Shown one piece after another: positions 37,073 to 51,200 of a stretch of DNA of 64,000 nucleotides. Both the position numbers and the translations under genes were made by a program. The notes under the pieces are model-generated. The model had not been told where the DNA came from and did no database searches. It worked only from the letters and a program-made list of their open reading frames with translations. The DNA comes from Phaseolus vulgaris (taxonomy: Eukaryota > Streptophyta > Magnoliopsida > Fabales > Fabaceae), in contig NC_023758.2 of assembly GCF_000499845.2 (NCBI RefSeq), forward strand, positions 26,199,520-26,263,519, in the 5' to 3' direction. Position 1 is the first letter of the stretch. Every line of letters begins with the position of its first letter.

Positions 37073-38528
37073 ATTCACATGGATTTTTTGATTTCCGATG
37101 ATGATGGCGTCAAAAAGTTATCAGAGTCTTCTTATGAAAATTGTATATTTATCAAGATCTCAAAATGACATCAAATATTCTTATTCAAATTTGAGTATTT
37201 TTAGTCAAATTATTGCTGAGGTTGGACTTTGAACTTGATTTACAAAATTGTGGATTTTGTTGAAGTAATAAATCTATTATGATCAAATAGGGATGAATAT
37301 CACATGAAGATCCACATGCAAATGATCTTAAGGAATATTCTTTATAAAACAGTTAGTATTATGTTATAAGTTATCTAGTAAAGAAACAAATTATTATAAT
37401 TATATTATATTATTATTAATAACTAACTTTGTTAATTAAACATATATATTGATAAAAATATCTTAGTTATGTTATCATAATGTTGAACATGGATAGAATA
37501 TTTATCATAATTAATTGATATGCTTGGTCATTATTCTAATGTATAAAAAAGGAAAAGAAGTTCCAGAGGATTTCCAATTGGATGAGAGACTTTAAAAAGC
37601 AAGAAGCAAAATGTATTAAATTTACTTGTTCTCGACTGAAATTTGCCATTGCACCTATGATTTGTGAAATAACAAATTATGGTGTAGGAAATAGAAGGAA
37701 AAAATACCTCATATGGTGAGGAGAAAGAGGAAGCTAATAAATGAGACTAATTTTCTTAATAATGACTAACATTAGATGAAAAATAAATTAAAAGCTTAAA
37801 TCAAAATTATATTTTACGGGAATTAACATTAAAAAGAATTTTTTTTAGATATCTGTTTAAATGATACAAACAACACTTAATTGAATAAGTTTTTTTAAAT
37901 ATTACTAAAAAATACCCTTATATAAGTATAAACCTGATGTATTTTTAAGTAAAAAGATATTTTTTAATTCAAAAATTGTCTTTTCAGTTGCATACAAAGG
38001 GTAATAATATAGGTAATTTTATTTATTTATAAATAGATAAGAGTATCTATTTTGATTTTAATTTATAATAAAGTAGATTCTAATATTAATATTGCACACT
38101 TGAAAAGTATATACCAATGGTTATTGGTAATAGTAAAAATATCATTTAAAGGAGTTTAAACGGTTAAATACCATTAAACATTAAATATCATAAGAACAAT
38201 GATTTATTATAAAATTTTATTAAGTTTAAAAATAACTATAACAAGAATTTAATTATTATAAAAACCTTTAAAAATTAATTTTGTATCCTTTATGTTATTT
38301 TTGTTGTTGTAAGTATTAAGAAGTTCACATCTTATTCTTTGAGTTAAGTAAGAGTTGTTTAGTCTTATTTCCTTAAGCAGTAAAAAACTAATTTTAAAAC
38401 ATTCAATAGAATAACAATAGTAATCTCAACGGAAAACTAATCAATCACTCTCAAATTTTCAATTATGAAAAAACTTAATTTGATTTATTTCAAATAATAA
38501 ATAATTCTCAACAAAATTGTTTATAGAT
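37073..38528. other. AT-rich intergenic stretch
   Basis: No gene is visible. The first 60 bases may be the 5' UTR of the LINE. Confidence 0.5.
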
Positions 38529-38536
38529 AACACAAA

Positions 38537-39198
38537 TAGGGATGGCAAAGCAGGGCGGGCCGTGCGGGCCGGGCTGTGCGGGCTGGTCCGCGGCCCGCTG
38601 GTAAAAAACGCGGGGCAGACTGATCTTTTCAACCCGCTAACCCGTATTAGTCCGCAATCCGTGCGGGCTAGCAGCGGGGCGGGGCGGACTAACCCGCTAA
38701 CCCGCAAGAAAATAAAAATTGGCACTTAGCAACAGCAAGGCAACGTAATTGGGTTTTCACAAAATTTCAAAGAAAGAAACACAACACAATTGCGTCAATA
38801 ATGTTTATGTTTAATGTTTTTGAATTAATGTTTATGTTTATGTTTAATGTTTTGGAATTAGGTATTTTTAATGCTTTGGAAGTGGAAGAATAGTGATATT
38901 TGATATTTATCTTAATGTTTAATGTTTTGATGTTTGACTATGTTTGGAAAGAAAGAAAAAGAATTTAGGTTTGATAGTAACAAATATATATGTTTAATTT
39001 GACAATTTTTTAAGAACAAAATGTAAAAAAAAAAATATTTAATTTAAAAAAAAAGAATGCGGGCCAGCTCTTATGCGAGGCGGATTGAGAATTCTAGCCC
39101 GCAATAACTTTGTGGGACGGGCCAACCCGACCCGCATTTTTGCAGACCAAGCGTGGACGGGCCAATGCGGGACGGGGTGGCCCGCTTAGCCACCCCTA
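38537..39198. mobile_element. Non-autonomous hAT-type transposon with GC-rich ends
   Basis: The 662-bp element starts TAGGGATGGC and ends GCCACCCCTA (10-bp terminal inverted repeat, one mismatch). It is flanked by a perfect 8-bp target duplication, AACACAAA (38529-38536 and 39199-39206), as expected for the hAT superfamily. About 170 bases at the left and 140 at the right are strikingly GC-rich, with many GCGGGC and GGCCCGC motifs in both orientations. The centre is AT-rich. No transposase is encoded; the open frames over the left end on both strands follow from the GC palindromes. Confidence 0.9.
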
Positions 39199-39206
39199 AA
39201 CACAAA

Positions 39207-39540
39207 TATATAACAAAAAGATAAAACATTTGAATAATTTAACACCAACAAAAAAAATTCAAAACATATATAATTTAGAATAGTACATCCTCTAACTAGT
39301 AATACTATATTGGGTTGATTGATTACATAAAAGTAACCTCCACTCCACCCCACCTTTAATATTGGAGGGTATAGGGTTTATACTTGATAAATTGTGAAAA
39401 AGATTGTTTTATTCTTTTTAAAAATATTTTTTTAGAATAAACTTTTCAAAATTCAGGAAATATATTCTCAAAAAATATGTTTTAAACAAAATTTATTGAA
39501 TAATATTTTTGAAACTTATTACATATCTTTTGTAGGTTCA
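39207..39540. other. AT-rich spacer between hAT and foldback elements
   Basis: No feature is recognised. Confidence 0.5.
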
Positions 39541-41549
39541 ATTTCCTATCTAGCACCATTTACATCTTTATTTCCCTATCTAACACCCTTTTGTTTTTAT
39601 TTCCCTTTATAGCACTCTTTTGTTTTTATTTCCCTATCAAGCACTCTTTTATTTTTTATTTCCCTATCTAGCACCATTTTAAAATAAATAAATAAATAAT
39701 AATTTTTTTTTATAATTTTAATTTTGAATGCATTAAAAAATAAATATTTTTAATGTTTAAAATAATTAGAAATATAATTAATGAATAAATAAATGAGTTT
39801 TTACAAAATAAAAATAAAAAAGTAATAAATTAAAAAAAATTAGTTTAAAATTATTTTTTTTAAAATGAAGAAAATAAAAAATTAAACTATACAACAACAT
39901 AAAAGTTGAATCTATAAACATAAATTAACATTTATTTTTATTATTATTGATGATATAATCATGTTAATTTCAAGTAAAAAATACAGGACATACTTATAAA
40001 AAAAACAAAGTCAATTAGTATTAATTAATAGTGAACACATAAATAATATTGAAGTGTCTACCCTAAATGCAAAATTCTAAAAAAAAGCTAATGCAAATGC
40101 TATACTTAATGCTTAAAAATGAGACCAAAATAATGCAAAACTAAATAAGTATAGAAAATAAAAACAACAACAATAAAATAAAAACAAAAAATAAATATAA
40201 ATAAAGAATGACAGAAAAAAAAATAACAACTAAAAACATAAAAGATATAAAATAAAGGCAAAACAAAATAAGATAAGAGATAAAAATCCAAACAAGATAA
40301 AGATAAGAGATATAAGGCGATATTAAATAAGTATATGTTGATCATAAAAAGGGAAATAAATAAAAGATGATCATTCATTTGATATTTTCTTCAGTGGTAC
40401 ATTAAATAGTTTGTGCAAAATGAAACATAATTAATGACGAGAATTGCACAATCCAGTAATTTTTTTTTATAATTTTAATTTTGAATGCATTAAAAAAAAT
40501 ATTTTTAGTATTTAAAATAGTTAGAAATATAATTAATGAATAAAAACATAAATAGAATCAAATAAAAAATGACAGAAAAAATAATAATATTGTCAAACAC
40601 CAGGACACACAAAAAGAATGTGTCCCAACATTACTAGACCGTCTACTTTTCGTCATTAATTATGTTTCATTTCGCACAAACTATTTAATGTACCATTGAA
40701 GAACATATTAAATGAATGATCATCTCTCATTTATTTTCCTTTTTATGATCAACATATACTTATTTAGTATCGCCTTATATCTCTTATATTTATCTTGTTT
40801 TGATTTATTTGATTTTTTTTATATCTTTTATCTTTATCTTATTTTGTTTTTCCTTTATTTTATACCTTTTATGTTTTTAGTTATTATTATTTTTTCTCTC
40901 AATCTTTATTTATTTATGGTTTTTGTTTTTATTTTATTGTTGTTGTTTTTATTTTCTAGACTTATTTATTTTTGCATTTTTTTCTTCTCATTTTTAAGCA
41001 TTAAGTGTAACGTTTGTATTAGTTTTTTTTAGAATTTTGCATTTAGGTAAACACTTCAATATTATTTATGTGTCCACTATTAATTAATACTAATTGACTT
41101 TAGTTTTTTTTATAAATATGTCCTGTATTTTTTACTTGAAATTAACATGATTACATAATCAATAATAATAAAAATAAATACTAATTTATGTTTATAGATT
41201 CAACTTTTATGTTGTTGCAGAGTTTAATTTTTTATTTTCTTCATTTTTAAAAAAAATAATTTTAAACTAAACATTTTTAATTTATTACTTTGTTATTTTT
41301 ATTTTGTAAAAACTCATTTATTTATTCATTAATTATATTTCTAATTATTTCAAACATTAAAAATATTTATTTTTTAATGCATTCAAAATTAAAATTATAA
41401 AAAAATAATAATTTATTATTTATTTATTTATTTTTAAAATGGTGCTAGATAGGAAAATAAAAAATAAAAGAGTGCTAGATAGAGAAATAAAAACAAAAGG
41501 GTGCTAGATAGGAAAATAAAAACAAAAGGGTGCTAGATAGAGAAATAAT
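39541..41549. mobile_element. Foldback element with about 900-bp inverted arms
   Basis: The left arm (39541-40440) and right arm (40651-41549) are near-complementary over their whole length and separated by about 210 bp. At each outer end lie four or five tandem units of about 29 bp, of the type TTTCCCTATCTAGCACCCTT (39541-39680 and 41432-41546). The spacer holds a further direct partial copy of the left arm (about 40455-40580). No transposase is seen. The design resembles foldback or long-TIR Mutator-like elements. I could not define a target duplication. Confidence 0.85.
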
Positions 41550-41556
41550 TTTTTTA

Positions 41557-42922
41557 GAATATGTTCTCAAAAAAACTTTCCAAAATGATAGTGAATTAAA
41601 CGGAATATTTTGACAATTTTACCTAATTGATAGGATAATGGGATGTAGAAAGAAATACCATAATTTTTTTTTTTTATGTCTAATGGTTTTCAATCAAAAA
41701 CCCCACATCCTCTCCTCTATTTTCTTCATTTTAAATAATTTTTCGTAAATTTGATAAAATAAAAAACCCACATTAAAAATATAAAAAAGAGTACTTTTTA
41801 TGCTGGAGGTTTCCTCTGATTTTGATCACCCTTCTAAAAGGTTATCTATCATCAACATAAGAATTCTTAGAACTTGCCTTTATCTCATTCTATTTTATAT
41901 GATAAAGCAAATAATTTAATTCTATATCAAAATGAACTCTTGTTTGCATAAACCATTTAAACACACATATATTAAATTAGTATTTAATAAAGATAAAACT
42001 ACTATTAATATTTGAATTTAATGGAAAGAATAACTCTTTGCATGATAAACCAAACTAAAGTTGGAGTCTATGTTGAAAGTTATACTTTTATTTATTTATC
42101 TAATCATGATTGTCAAAAAAGATAATTTTACCAAAAAAAATGAAATTGTTGATATTACCTCATTAAATTTATAATTTAAATTAATTTTTAAGGAAAAATA
42201 TCATGTACATTAATAGAAAACAAATGATTATTTTCTTGAAAAATAATTAATTAGAAAAAAAATGCAAAACTTACCAGCATTATCATGGTAGTCTATAGAT
42301 TATAAGTTTTACCTTAACACTATCTAACTTATTTAATGAAATTATTGTTGACCATGAAAATTCTTGAAATAAAACTCTAAATTTGATCAGTGTATATTAA
42401 TATTTATTTATTTATAAAATATATAATAAGGAATCTTCTTTTTTTTATCTCTTTATACTTCCACTATTTTTATATTCCAATTTTTTTTTCTCAACTTTAC
42501 CCCAATTTTCGTAATGCAATTTTCCACGTAACGGTGACCAATTTCAGAAATATATATATAAAAAAATCATATCACGGTTTCTTTCAAACTAGTTTTTGTC
42601 TAAAAGTTTGGAAGGAAAAAAAATGACCTAAAGGGGTGTGAATAGCATCCCCAACTGACAAATTAATTTGACCCAAAACAGATTCAAATCCTTTGATTTG
42701 GTGTAGGTTGTATGTGCTTGATTGTGTAGCACAAACAACAATAACGCTTGGAGATCGGTAAAATTGAAACTTGATTCCTACCTTCAACAGTGGGACTGCG
42801 TATTCATATTATTCCATTCTAGTTTTCCCTGATCCTCAACTGTGTCGAACCAAAACAAGACCTTCGATAACTCTAATGAAGTTTGTCTCATTTCTTTATG
42901 CAGCTTCTTTGTGGGTATTGAT
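41557..42922. other. Upstream region of ALKBH8
   Basis: AT-rich sequence to about 42560, then a region of more balanced composition that probably holds the promoter and 5' UTR of ALKBH8. A TTTATGCAG at 42895-42903 could be a splice acceptor of a 5'-UTR intron. Confidence 0.45.
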
Positions 42923-45900
42923 ATGGGTTTGCCAAGGTTTGGGCGTACTAAGAACGATGGTGAGTTGAGTTCGAACCTTTACGTGGCTAATTGTGGGCCT
43001 GCAGTGGGGATTTCTGATGATGACATTGCATCTGTGTTCTGCAAATTCGGAGAGCTTAAGGGAGTTTATGCAGCAGATGAGAGTGGGACACGTGTCATAG
43101 TGGCTTATGCTGAAGAGGGCTCAGCACAAGCTGCCTTAAAGGCATTACATGGACGCCCATGTCCTGAACTTGGAGGTCGATCCATGCATATCCGTTATTC
43201 TGTGCTTCAGCCAACAACACAGGTACTACTGCTACCACCACTCATTTTCACTACATTGGTTCGTGTTTATATTTAGATTTGGCTAATTATTACAGCTTTA
43301 TTTGCATTATTACATTTGCATTCTGTTTGATTGGAATGTTAGAGTATGTTTGGACAAGATTTTCCATAAGGACTTTTAGGGACAAAAATAAGAAGAAAAA
43401 GAGTGAAATTGATTTCTTCATAAGTTAAAATTAGATTATGCATAGACAGATTTGTAAAAGTTCTCTCATAGTTTAAGGATATATATTACATGCAATTCCC
43501 TTCAATCGCAAAATTGTTGTGTACAGTAAGTTCATTAACTTCTGTAGTAACTACTTGAAGAGTCGTACTAATAATGATTTTTATTGGTTCACAAAGCATG
43601 CCACTCCTTATTTTATGTATTATTGTTAAAGCTTAATTTTGATAAACTTCTAGTGTGAAGGTTTTTAGATGGTCAATCAGTAAAAAATCATCTTAGATAT
43701 GTCCTTTAAAGTAATTCACAAAAGTCAATAATTTTTTGTTATATTGCAATCTATGATTGGATGATAATGTAATTCTATGAACGCCCTGTGTATGCGAATT
43801 AAATTCTTATTCTCATACATTGGCATTTGATATTTAGAAAATTAAAGTAACTTTTATGTGCACGCCCATAAGTTTCTTAAAATTATTTTAAATTAACAAG
43901 GTAAGGAAGGAGGAGGTATGCATTTCTAACAAGCAATGGTGGTTTGTGGAATTATCCCTTATGCTAGTCCTTATTAGTTTTCATGTCTGTTCAGGATCAA
44001 GCTACTGACTTGGTTCCTGTATCTATCACTGCATCAGAAGTGAGCATTTCAGGACTTTACCTAATTCATGACTTCATCAGTGCTAAAGAAGAAGAGGTTA
44101 TGAATCTTTTTCATTCCGTATCAATGCTAACTGTTTAGCTTACCATGTTTGAATTTTTTTTGCATTGTTTTTCAAATCATCTTTTACTTATGTTGGTTCT
44201 TCCTGTACAAATTTTTGGTCTCTTCCATCTTCCCAGGAACTGCTTCAGGCTGTTGACTGCAGGCCTTGGAACAGTCTTGCAAAAAGAAGGGTTCAACACT
44301 ATGGTTATGAGTTTCGTTATGATGTGAGTTTCAAGGATTATTTGGATTTCTCTTTATCTGTTTCTGTTGTTCCTAAGTTAGTGGGGATCCAACCTTTTTT
44401 CCAGACAACTAAATAATTACTTTGTGATTGAAGATCTTATTCCAAACTATTGGAAATGTGCTATATTATATATAACAAATAGGCTGCTGAGTATTGTGAG
44501 AAGATTGATTAATCTAGACTCTGTTTCCACTTTATTTGGCTTTGCAGACTAGGAACGTTAATACAAGGCACTGCTTAGGTGAACTTCCGTCGTTTGTTTC
44601 TCCAATACTTGAAAGAATTTCATCATGTCCAAGTTTCAAGAATATTAAAAATATAGTTTTGGACCAACTTACGGTATTCAGACTTACTAGTACTCCATAT
44701 TTGTTTAATCCAGTCATAAATTGATTCAATTATTAGTTTATTTATGAGGGAAATGGGTTATTGTATATTATGAATACTGTTTATGATGTTCTAAGTTAAT
44801 TGTTGTCATGTCATGTCACCACCAGGTAAATGAGTACCCACCTGGAGTGGGTCTGTCCCCCCATATAGACACTCATTCTGCATTTGAAGATTTAATTTTC
44901 AGCCTTTCATTATCAGGGCCCTGTATAATGGAGTTCAGACGATATGAAAATGGTGATTGGCTTCCTAAAGTTGCCTCAAGTTCTGTTGCAAAAATAGAAA
45001 ATACAGAAGATCAATCAAATTTTATAAGGAGAACTATCTATCTTCCTCCTCGGTCTTTACTACTCCTGTCTGGAGAAGCACGTTATGCATGGCATCATTA
45101 CATTCCACACCACAAGGTGTGATGATTCGGAAATGATTATGCTTTGCGCCCATTTACATGTGGAAAAAAATTGTTACATTTCAGAATCCTGTTTTGCTAT
45201 CATTGTCTGAAAGTAGTTTATTTGTGGTCATTTAAATGGAAAAATCATGAAAAACTTATCTTAAAAGGCATGAGAGTGCAAAAGCAAAACAACCCCTTTT
45301 TGGCTCATGAGCAAGCCAAAAGTTTTCCTAAATTTTTAATATAAATTAGTAAAAGATCCTTGTTTGAGAATTTCTGTATTTAAGATATTAAGTTCATAAT
45401 GTTTCTTTCGTTACAAGACAATCTGTATTTCCTTATGATGCTTTTCACATTGAGCACTTCAGATAAGCGTGCTGGATTTATAAAAGAGCATATTAAAAAT
45501 CCAAAACGTTGTATTGTGATGAAGTTATAACCTTTGACGCAATTAAGATGCCTGCTATAGTATTAGTCCCATAAGTTTGCTGCTCTTTTCATGTGTTTCG
45601 TAGTAGGGCAACTTTATTGTCCTAATTCATGACATTTCTCGTAAGTATTTTATATTCTGTTGATGGCAGAAAACTTGAAGATTGATTCTTTACTTGGAAG
45701 TGCATTTAGGTGTGCCTTGATAATATATCTTTCTAACTAAATATATTTTGTCTCCTCACAGATAGATAAAGTTAATGGCAGTGTCATTAGAAGGGCTTCA
45801 AGAAGGGTATCTTTTACACTTCGTAAGGTGAGTAGATGTCATGGTCTTTTCATTCGGGTATTCCTGTAAACACCTTATTACTGTTTGTGATTCAGTATCT

Positions 45901-46941
45901 AGTACTTCAACAAAAGAGAACAAAAATATTGGTAATGCAATTATTTCAGTAGCTCTCATACCTCTTATGAAATCCTTTTTCATGTTTGGGCTTTTGATAT
46001 GCACATTTCAGTTTTTTTTTTTTTTTTTGGTTAATATGATCATTTGACATTGGCTATAATTTTCCAGTGCAATATTCCTTTAATCCAATAATTATTAGCA
46101 GTTTTGAGAAATCAAAACACTTTGAGAACAATTTCTATGCCTACAGTTTAGTCTGTCTTGAAATAACTATCCTAAACTAAAACCATTTCTTCTTGAAGCT
46201 TACTTAATTAACAGGCCCGCTTAACATATAATGAATTTCAACATATTTTTAGAAGAATGGGGATGATAAGAATTGAAATCTAAATCCCTTAGTTATAGTT
46301 GTGTTATTACTGAGTGAGAAAAGAGAAGCTGATATGGAGCCAAAACTCTACTCTAAAATACTTAAATCTACAACTAAAGAGAGGCTAAAAGATAACATTG
46401 ATATTTCTCATTCTTTCATAGGTAAGAAGAGTACATTTATATAAACTACAAACATACCAACAGCTAAATGATGACCCTTCAAGTGTCATCATCTTATTTT
46501 AGAAAATTAAAAATATAAACTAACTATTATAAATGTTCTTTTTAAAATTCTAAGACCATGTATAAAATCCCTGAACCATTTGATTTTTCTTCTTTGAAAC
46601 CTCTTCAGGCCCATCCAATCTGAAGCATATGCCAAAAACTATTTCAGTTGCACCACCCTTACATAAAGAATGCAATTAAATACAAAGATATATATTCCTG
46701 AAATGCAATAAACCGAGACTTTTACTAACTACTATGCATTTGACAGTGCAGAAATCTAAAGAAATATATCTTTGCATGCCTGCATCCTTTTCTATTATAA
46801 TAATTGATAACTAATTGTAGTTGCAAGGTTTTTCTTTCCTGTCTATATGTTTTCATGTTAAAAACAAGTATTTGTGTGTACCAGGTTAGAGCAGGTTTGT
46901 GCAAATGTGAATTTTCTCAGTATTGCGATTCTCAGAGATAA
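42923..46941 (+). CDS. ALKBH8: RRM/AlkB-domain tRNA hydroxylase ALKBH8
   Basis: Fe(II)/2-oxoglutarate dioxygenase that in Arabidopsis hydroxylates mcm5U at the tRNA-Gly(UCC) wobble position to mchm5U; methylation is done by a separate TRM9/TRM112 pair. Seven exons: 42923-43222, 43995-44096, 44237-44323, 44548-44673, 44826-45116, 45762-45827, 46885-46941, all with GT..AG borders and phase 0, giving 342 residues. The start is the ATG of MGLPRFGRTKND; an in-frame upstream stretch lacks an ATG. An RRM fold spans about 15-95 (NLYVANCG, GVYAADESG). The AlkB domain has the iron ligands HID (H218, D220), a distal HHYIPHH (about 295) and the basic RRASRRVSFTLRK. A C-terminal CKCEFSQYC matches the zinc-binding cysteines of animal ALKBH8. 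No methyltransferase domain is present, as usual in plants. Confidence 0.93.
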
Positions 46942-48275
46942 GGTTTCACTGAGGCGGCAGTGAGAAGATTTACAACGTATAATGTATAATGCAACAAGTT
47001 TTGAGAGTTGGAACCAGTAAAACCTGAGGTGTGTTCTGCATCTGTTTGGTGTTTTTTGATATTATAATTCTCACACACATGGGAGATGTCTCTTGGATTA
47101 GAAATATTTAAATAAAATCTTGTGGGCTTTAGGGTGGTTTTATCCTTTATAGGTCACCAGCACTCCACAACCATAGCTTCATTCAGTTATATTCATCTTC
47201 ACTAGCAGCCCAAGCCTCTTACTGATGATGCGCAAAACCTTAACGTGACAGAACTCTTGCGGTTTCAGCTTCCAAGACCCCAACATTTCTTTTCTACCAG
47301 ATCGTCATTGGATTTTTTCTCATCTGATTATGTGGAATTCTTGATGAAATATATAATGCTTATAACTACTAACTCTGCAGTTGAGGGCAGAGGATATAAA
47401 CCTCTCTAAGTAAACAAAGGGGGTAATGAATGAATAACAAGATGGGCAGTTATAAGGGGAAGACAACGAGACTTGAACTAGTTATATTGCGCAGATAAAA
47501 ATCATTTGTGATTTCATATATTATCTTTTTTGTTGAACGTGTCATATATTTGTTTTATAATGCTCCAGATATTCCACAGACGAGTGGCGAATCGTTTTGC
47601 AGTGGTATCCTAACGTTGCTTCAATTGTATAACATTTCTTTAAAGGATCGGATTGATAGCCTATTTGTTTAGATTAAATTTTGTCTTTGACTACAATATT
47701 TAACGTTCAGATGGCTCATTATTTTTAAAAAGTATATATTTATGTAAATGGAAGTTTCAGTGAATCCATACCGCACCAAAAGCAACAGCACATGTGTTAG
47801 TTTTATGCGCTGTTAAGCATTGTTATCTGAGAACTTAACTGCTTACCATTCAAGCTTTGCACTCACCCAATACTATCTATATATAGTAGCATTTTCAGCT
47901 GGGTAGCTGAATAGATTCTCAACCATCCAATTACATTTGGAATAATAATAAAAAGTTTAGACAAACTACAGATACACAAATGCTTTTTATTATCACTAAC
48001 AAATTTCTTAACAAAATATTGCCATCCTTAATCACATTTTATAACTCCCTATTTTACCGGTTAGAAAGATTAGAAGTTGGAATGACTTAAACTCTGGCAT
48101 TAGCATGGTACGCCGCTGCTTGAGGACTTGGCCACCTCTTAAAGGCTATGATTCTATGAATATTATTGTATATATTATTATATATAGAGGACATTGTTAC
48201 AAATGGCATTGCACTGCCATAAGATAATTTACCCCCATGAAATCGCCTACAGTTAAAACTTATAATTTGCAGTCA
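46942..48275. other. Convergent intergenic region between ALKBH8 and BAM8
   Basis: It holds the two 3' UTRs and spacer. No open frame or repeat with a known product is visible. Confidence 0.55.
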
Positions 48276-51200
48276 TTACGGATCCGTCATTTCACCTGCA
48301 GGAATAATAAACATTAGATGGAAAATATTTGCTGAAAAGATAAATAATAGAACTTGATAACAGATTTTGAAATTACATTACAGAGGCAGCTTGAAAAAAC
48401 GTTTAGTTTCGTTAAATAGTTAAAGAAACTTAATCAATACTTTGGACATAATTTATATCAAATTTGAAAGGTTTAAATATATTTTTAATTCCATAGAAAT
48501 AGACGAGTTTTGATATTGGTGCTTAAAAAATGATTTTCAACTCGCAAAAAGACCAAGAGTCCCTATTCTACAAGGATTACATATAAAAATTTGGATGGAC
48601 GAAAAACCTATTTAAGTGAACATAAAAAATTCTATCAGACTGTACACGATACCCTGATAGTGAGAGGGAATTTTATATCCTCACAATACTTCTCACATAG
48701 AACAGAGTAAATTCTAAGGGTCCTTACCATGCATGCATTTGACGAAGAAATCCAATTCGGACAAGCAAACATTAGCCTGCAGCAAAGATGGTTGCTGATA
48801 AACAAAGAATGAAAAATGTCGATGATCAGGATCATTTCTCGGCTTTGCCGTGTCAACCAATCTCTTGTACCCTTCTCTATCATAGCAAAGGAGAGCATTC
48901 TCTCCACCAGCCATCAGCCCACGATCCCAAGCTGAGTTTAACACCTGTGTAAACATAAAATAAACAATGATCAGTCATAACAAATAGATAAAAACATCCT
49001 TGGGACCAATCGTCCATCTTTACCAATATAAGTTCTGCAAACTACCTAAACAAGCAACACTCCTGCCTTCACGCAGGTAACTACAAAATTTGTCATCAGA
49101 AGAATTATTCTTGCAAAGGTTAAGAACAGAGGAAAAACATTACCTGCCAACTCAGACCCTCTGGATCAATCAATGATTCGTTAGCTTCCTGGCTGGAAAG
49201 ATGAAACCCTAAGCAGACAAATTTCATGGTGACAGCATGTTTTCTTAGAACCTCAAACACAGGATAGTACCCATCCTGATTTGTTGGGTTGTGATATCCT
49301 GCTGTCAACTCTGCTGCATGACTAGGAGTCTTGTACCACCAGTATACAGCAGGAACCTACATGATATCATTGTCACTTTGAAGAAAATGTAGTTTCAGTT
49401 TATATACTTGTACTTTCAATGGAAGGTTATGATTTTTAAAGGAGATGTAATGACTATGCTTCCTAAGGTTAAATACCTGTGACAATAAACATCTTAAGAA
49501 AAAAACTGAAGAGAAAAATTAAAATTTGGTTTTTCCTTATATATTGGATAATTGAATCTTCATTTCTGATCTCTTACTTGCACACAAACACAAAAAGATT
49601 TTAACAGTTATTTTCATTGAATAAAATATGCATCAGAAACAAACTAACACTGGTAATGATTCTAGTTAGAGGCCAGACATGTTGAAACGTTAAAAGGAAT
49701 TACAGAATTTAGTTTAATTCAAAATAAATTACCACACTGCAGAATAGAACTAAAACTTGCACGGACTGAATAACACTGTTGTAATTAATAAATGCTATCA
49801 TAAAGTTTCACTCTCAGGCTATGTTTGGTTTTTTGGGGTTAAGTGTGGGAAAAACTTTAAGGATGTTTTTCAAGAAAAATTAAATGTTCTGCACGAATGT
49901 AAAGAAGAAAGTAAATTTTATGAGTGATTTTTCTCCTCTTTTAGATATTAATTAAATTCAACCCCCATGTGAGACTACGCTTATCACTCTTTTTTCCACG
50001 CTCTCGCTTTTATCCTTTAGTCTAATACCATGCTGCTCTCAAATATCATCATGATCCATTTGGGTCTGCTGCAGAACGATTCCCAAAAGATGATATCACA
50101 TTTGAGACTTGGATATAATTCCATAGCCATTGTTAGGTTTTGAAATCTGTGTCAAATGTTAATTCTAAAATTGAGTTTCCTCTCCGATATTGATATTATC
50201 TTATTTACCAGTTTTCCTCACAAGGTTTAACTCCGTTCCCCCTTTGGTTTTCACTATATCCATTTCTTAACCTAAATTTTTATTTATGCACTCACATTCT
50301 ATATTTTACAGGTAAAGGAGTTATATACCATTAACATTTATTCCATGAAAAGTTGTTCTCTTAAATGTAAAACGTGTAGGAAATGCAACCCTAATTTAAA
50401 AGGGGATACTAAACTGAAACTAAATAATGCAGACCCTGATAATGCTGCCAGTAACAAACATCATCCAAATTTAGTCATACGACCTAGACAAAACTACCGG
50501 AGAAAAAAACTGATATACCAGGAACACTACCTTAACAATTATTTTTGTCTCCTCGAAAGCAAGGGTTGCAAGAGACAAAACATTATCTGCATGGTCTATT
50601 AATGTCTGGGAGTACCAATGTAAGAAGAATCGTCCATAGTAATTGTCATAATCACCTCGCTCACAAAAGAATCCAGTTTCATGTGGCATAGAATTGTAAT
50701 GTCCAGCATTATCAGGTCCTCTAGCCCAGAAAGAGTGACCACGTAATTTGGCTGCTTTCCGCAGACTATGTTGCAGATACTTATCATAGCACTGCCCATA
50801 GAAGATGAAACAGAAACAGGGACAACTTTATAAAATGATAGCACGCACACTATTTCTGGCACAGAATAACGCAACAATTTTGCAATTAGGCCACAATATG
50901 AGGTACCTGAAACTCACCGATACCAGGATACCTCCATCCCATTCTTTCTGAGAAAGAAGGATATTTCAGCTCTCCAGATGCTCCAAGTCCAACTTCAACA
51001 GCATAAATCAGACCTTCTGCAAACAGGTCATCAAACTCTGTCCGAAAGCTTCTCATCATATCAAAATAGACCTGCATGTTTTCAGAAAAGGATAATCAGT
51101 AACAAACACAAGAAATGAAAACACTAGTAGAAATCAATTTAAGAATACTTCAAAGAATATAATCTAAATGACCACAGACTTGTGCACATACTAAAAAAAA

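Noticed and set aside
38459..38729. Overlapping open frames on both strands with Arg/Pro/Gly-rich products
   Set aside because: They follow from the GC-rich palindromic end of the hAT element, with no domain or start context.
40106..41032. Two similar hydrophobic open frames starting MNDHL on opposite strands (40106-40378 minus, 40712-41032 plus)
   Set aside because: They are mirror copies produced by the two arms of the foldback element and consist of low-complexity Phe/Leu/Ile/Tyr strings; not credible proteins.
49815..49960. GGCTATGTTTGG sequence in a BAM8 intron, resembling a PIF/Harbinger terminus; similar AGTATGTTTGGAC near 43342 in an ALKBH8 intron
   Set aside because: I could not find a matching inverted end or TAA duplication, so a MITE call is not supported.
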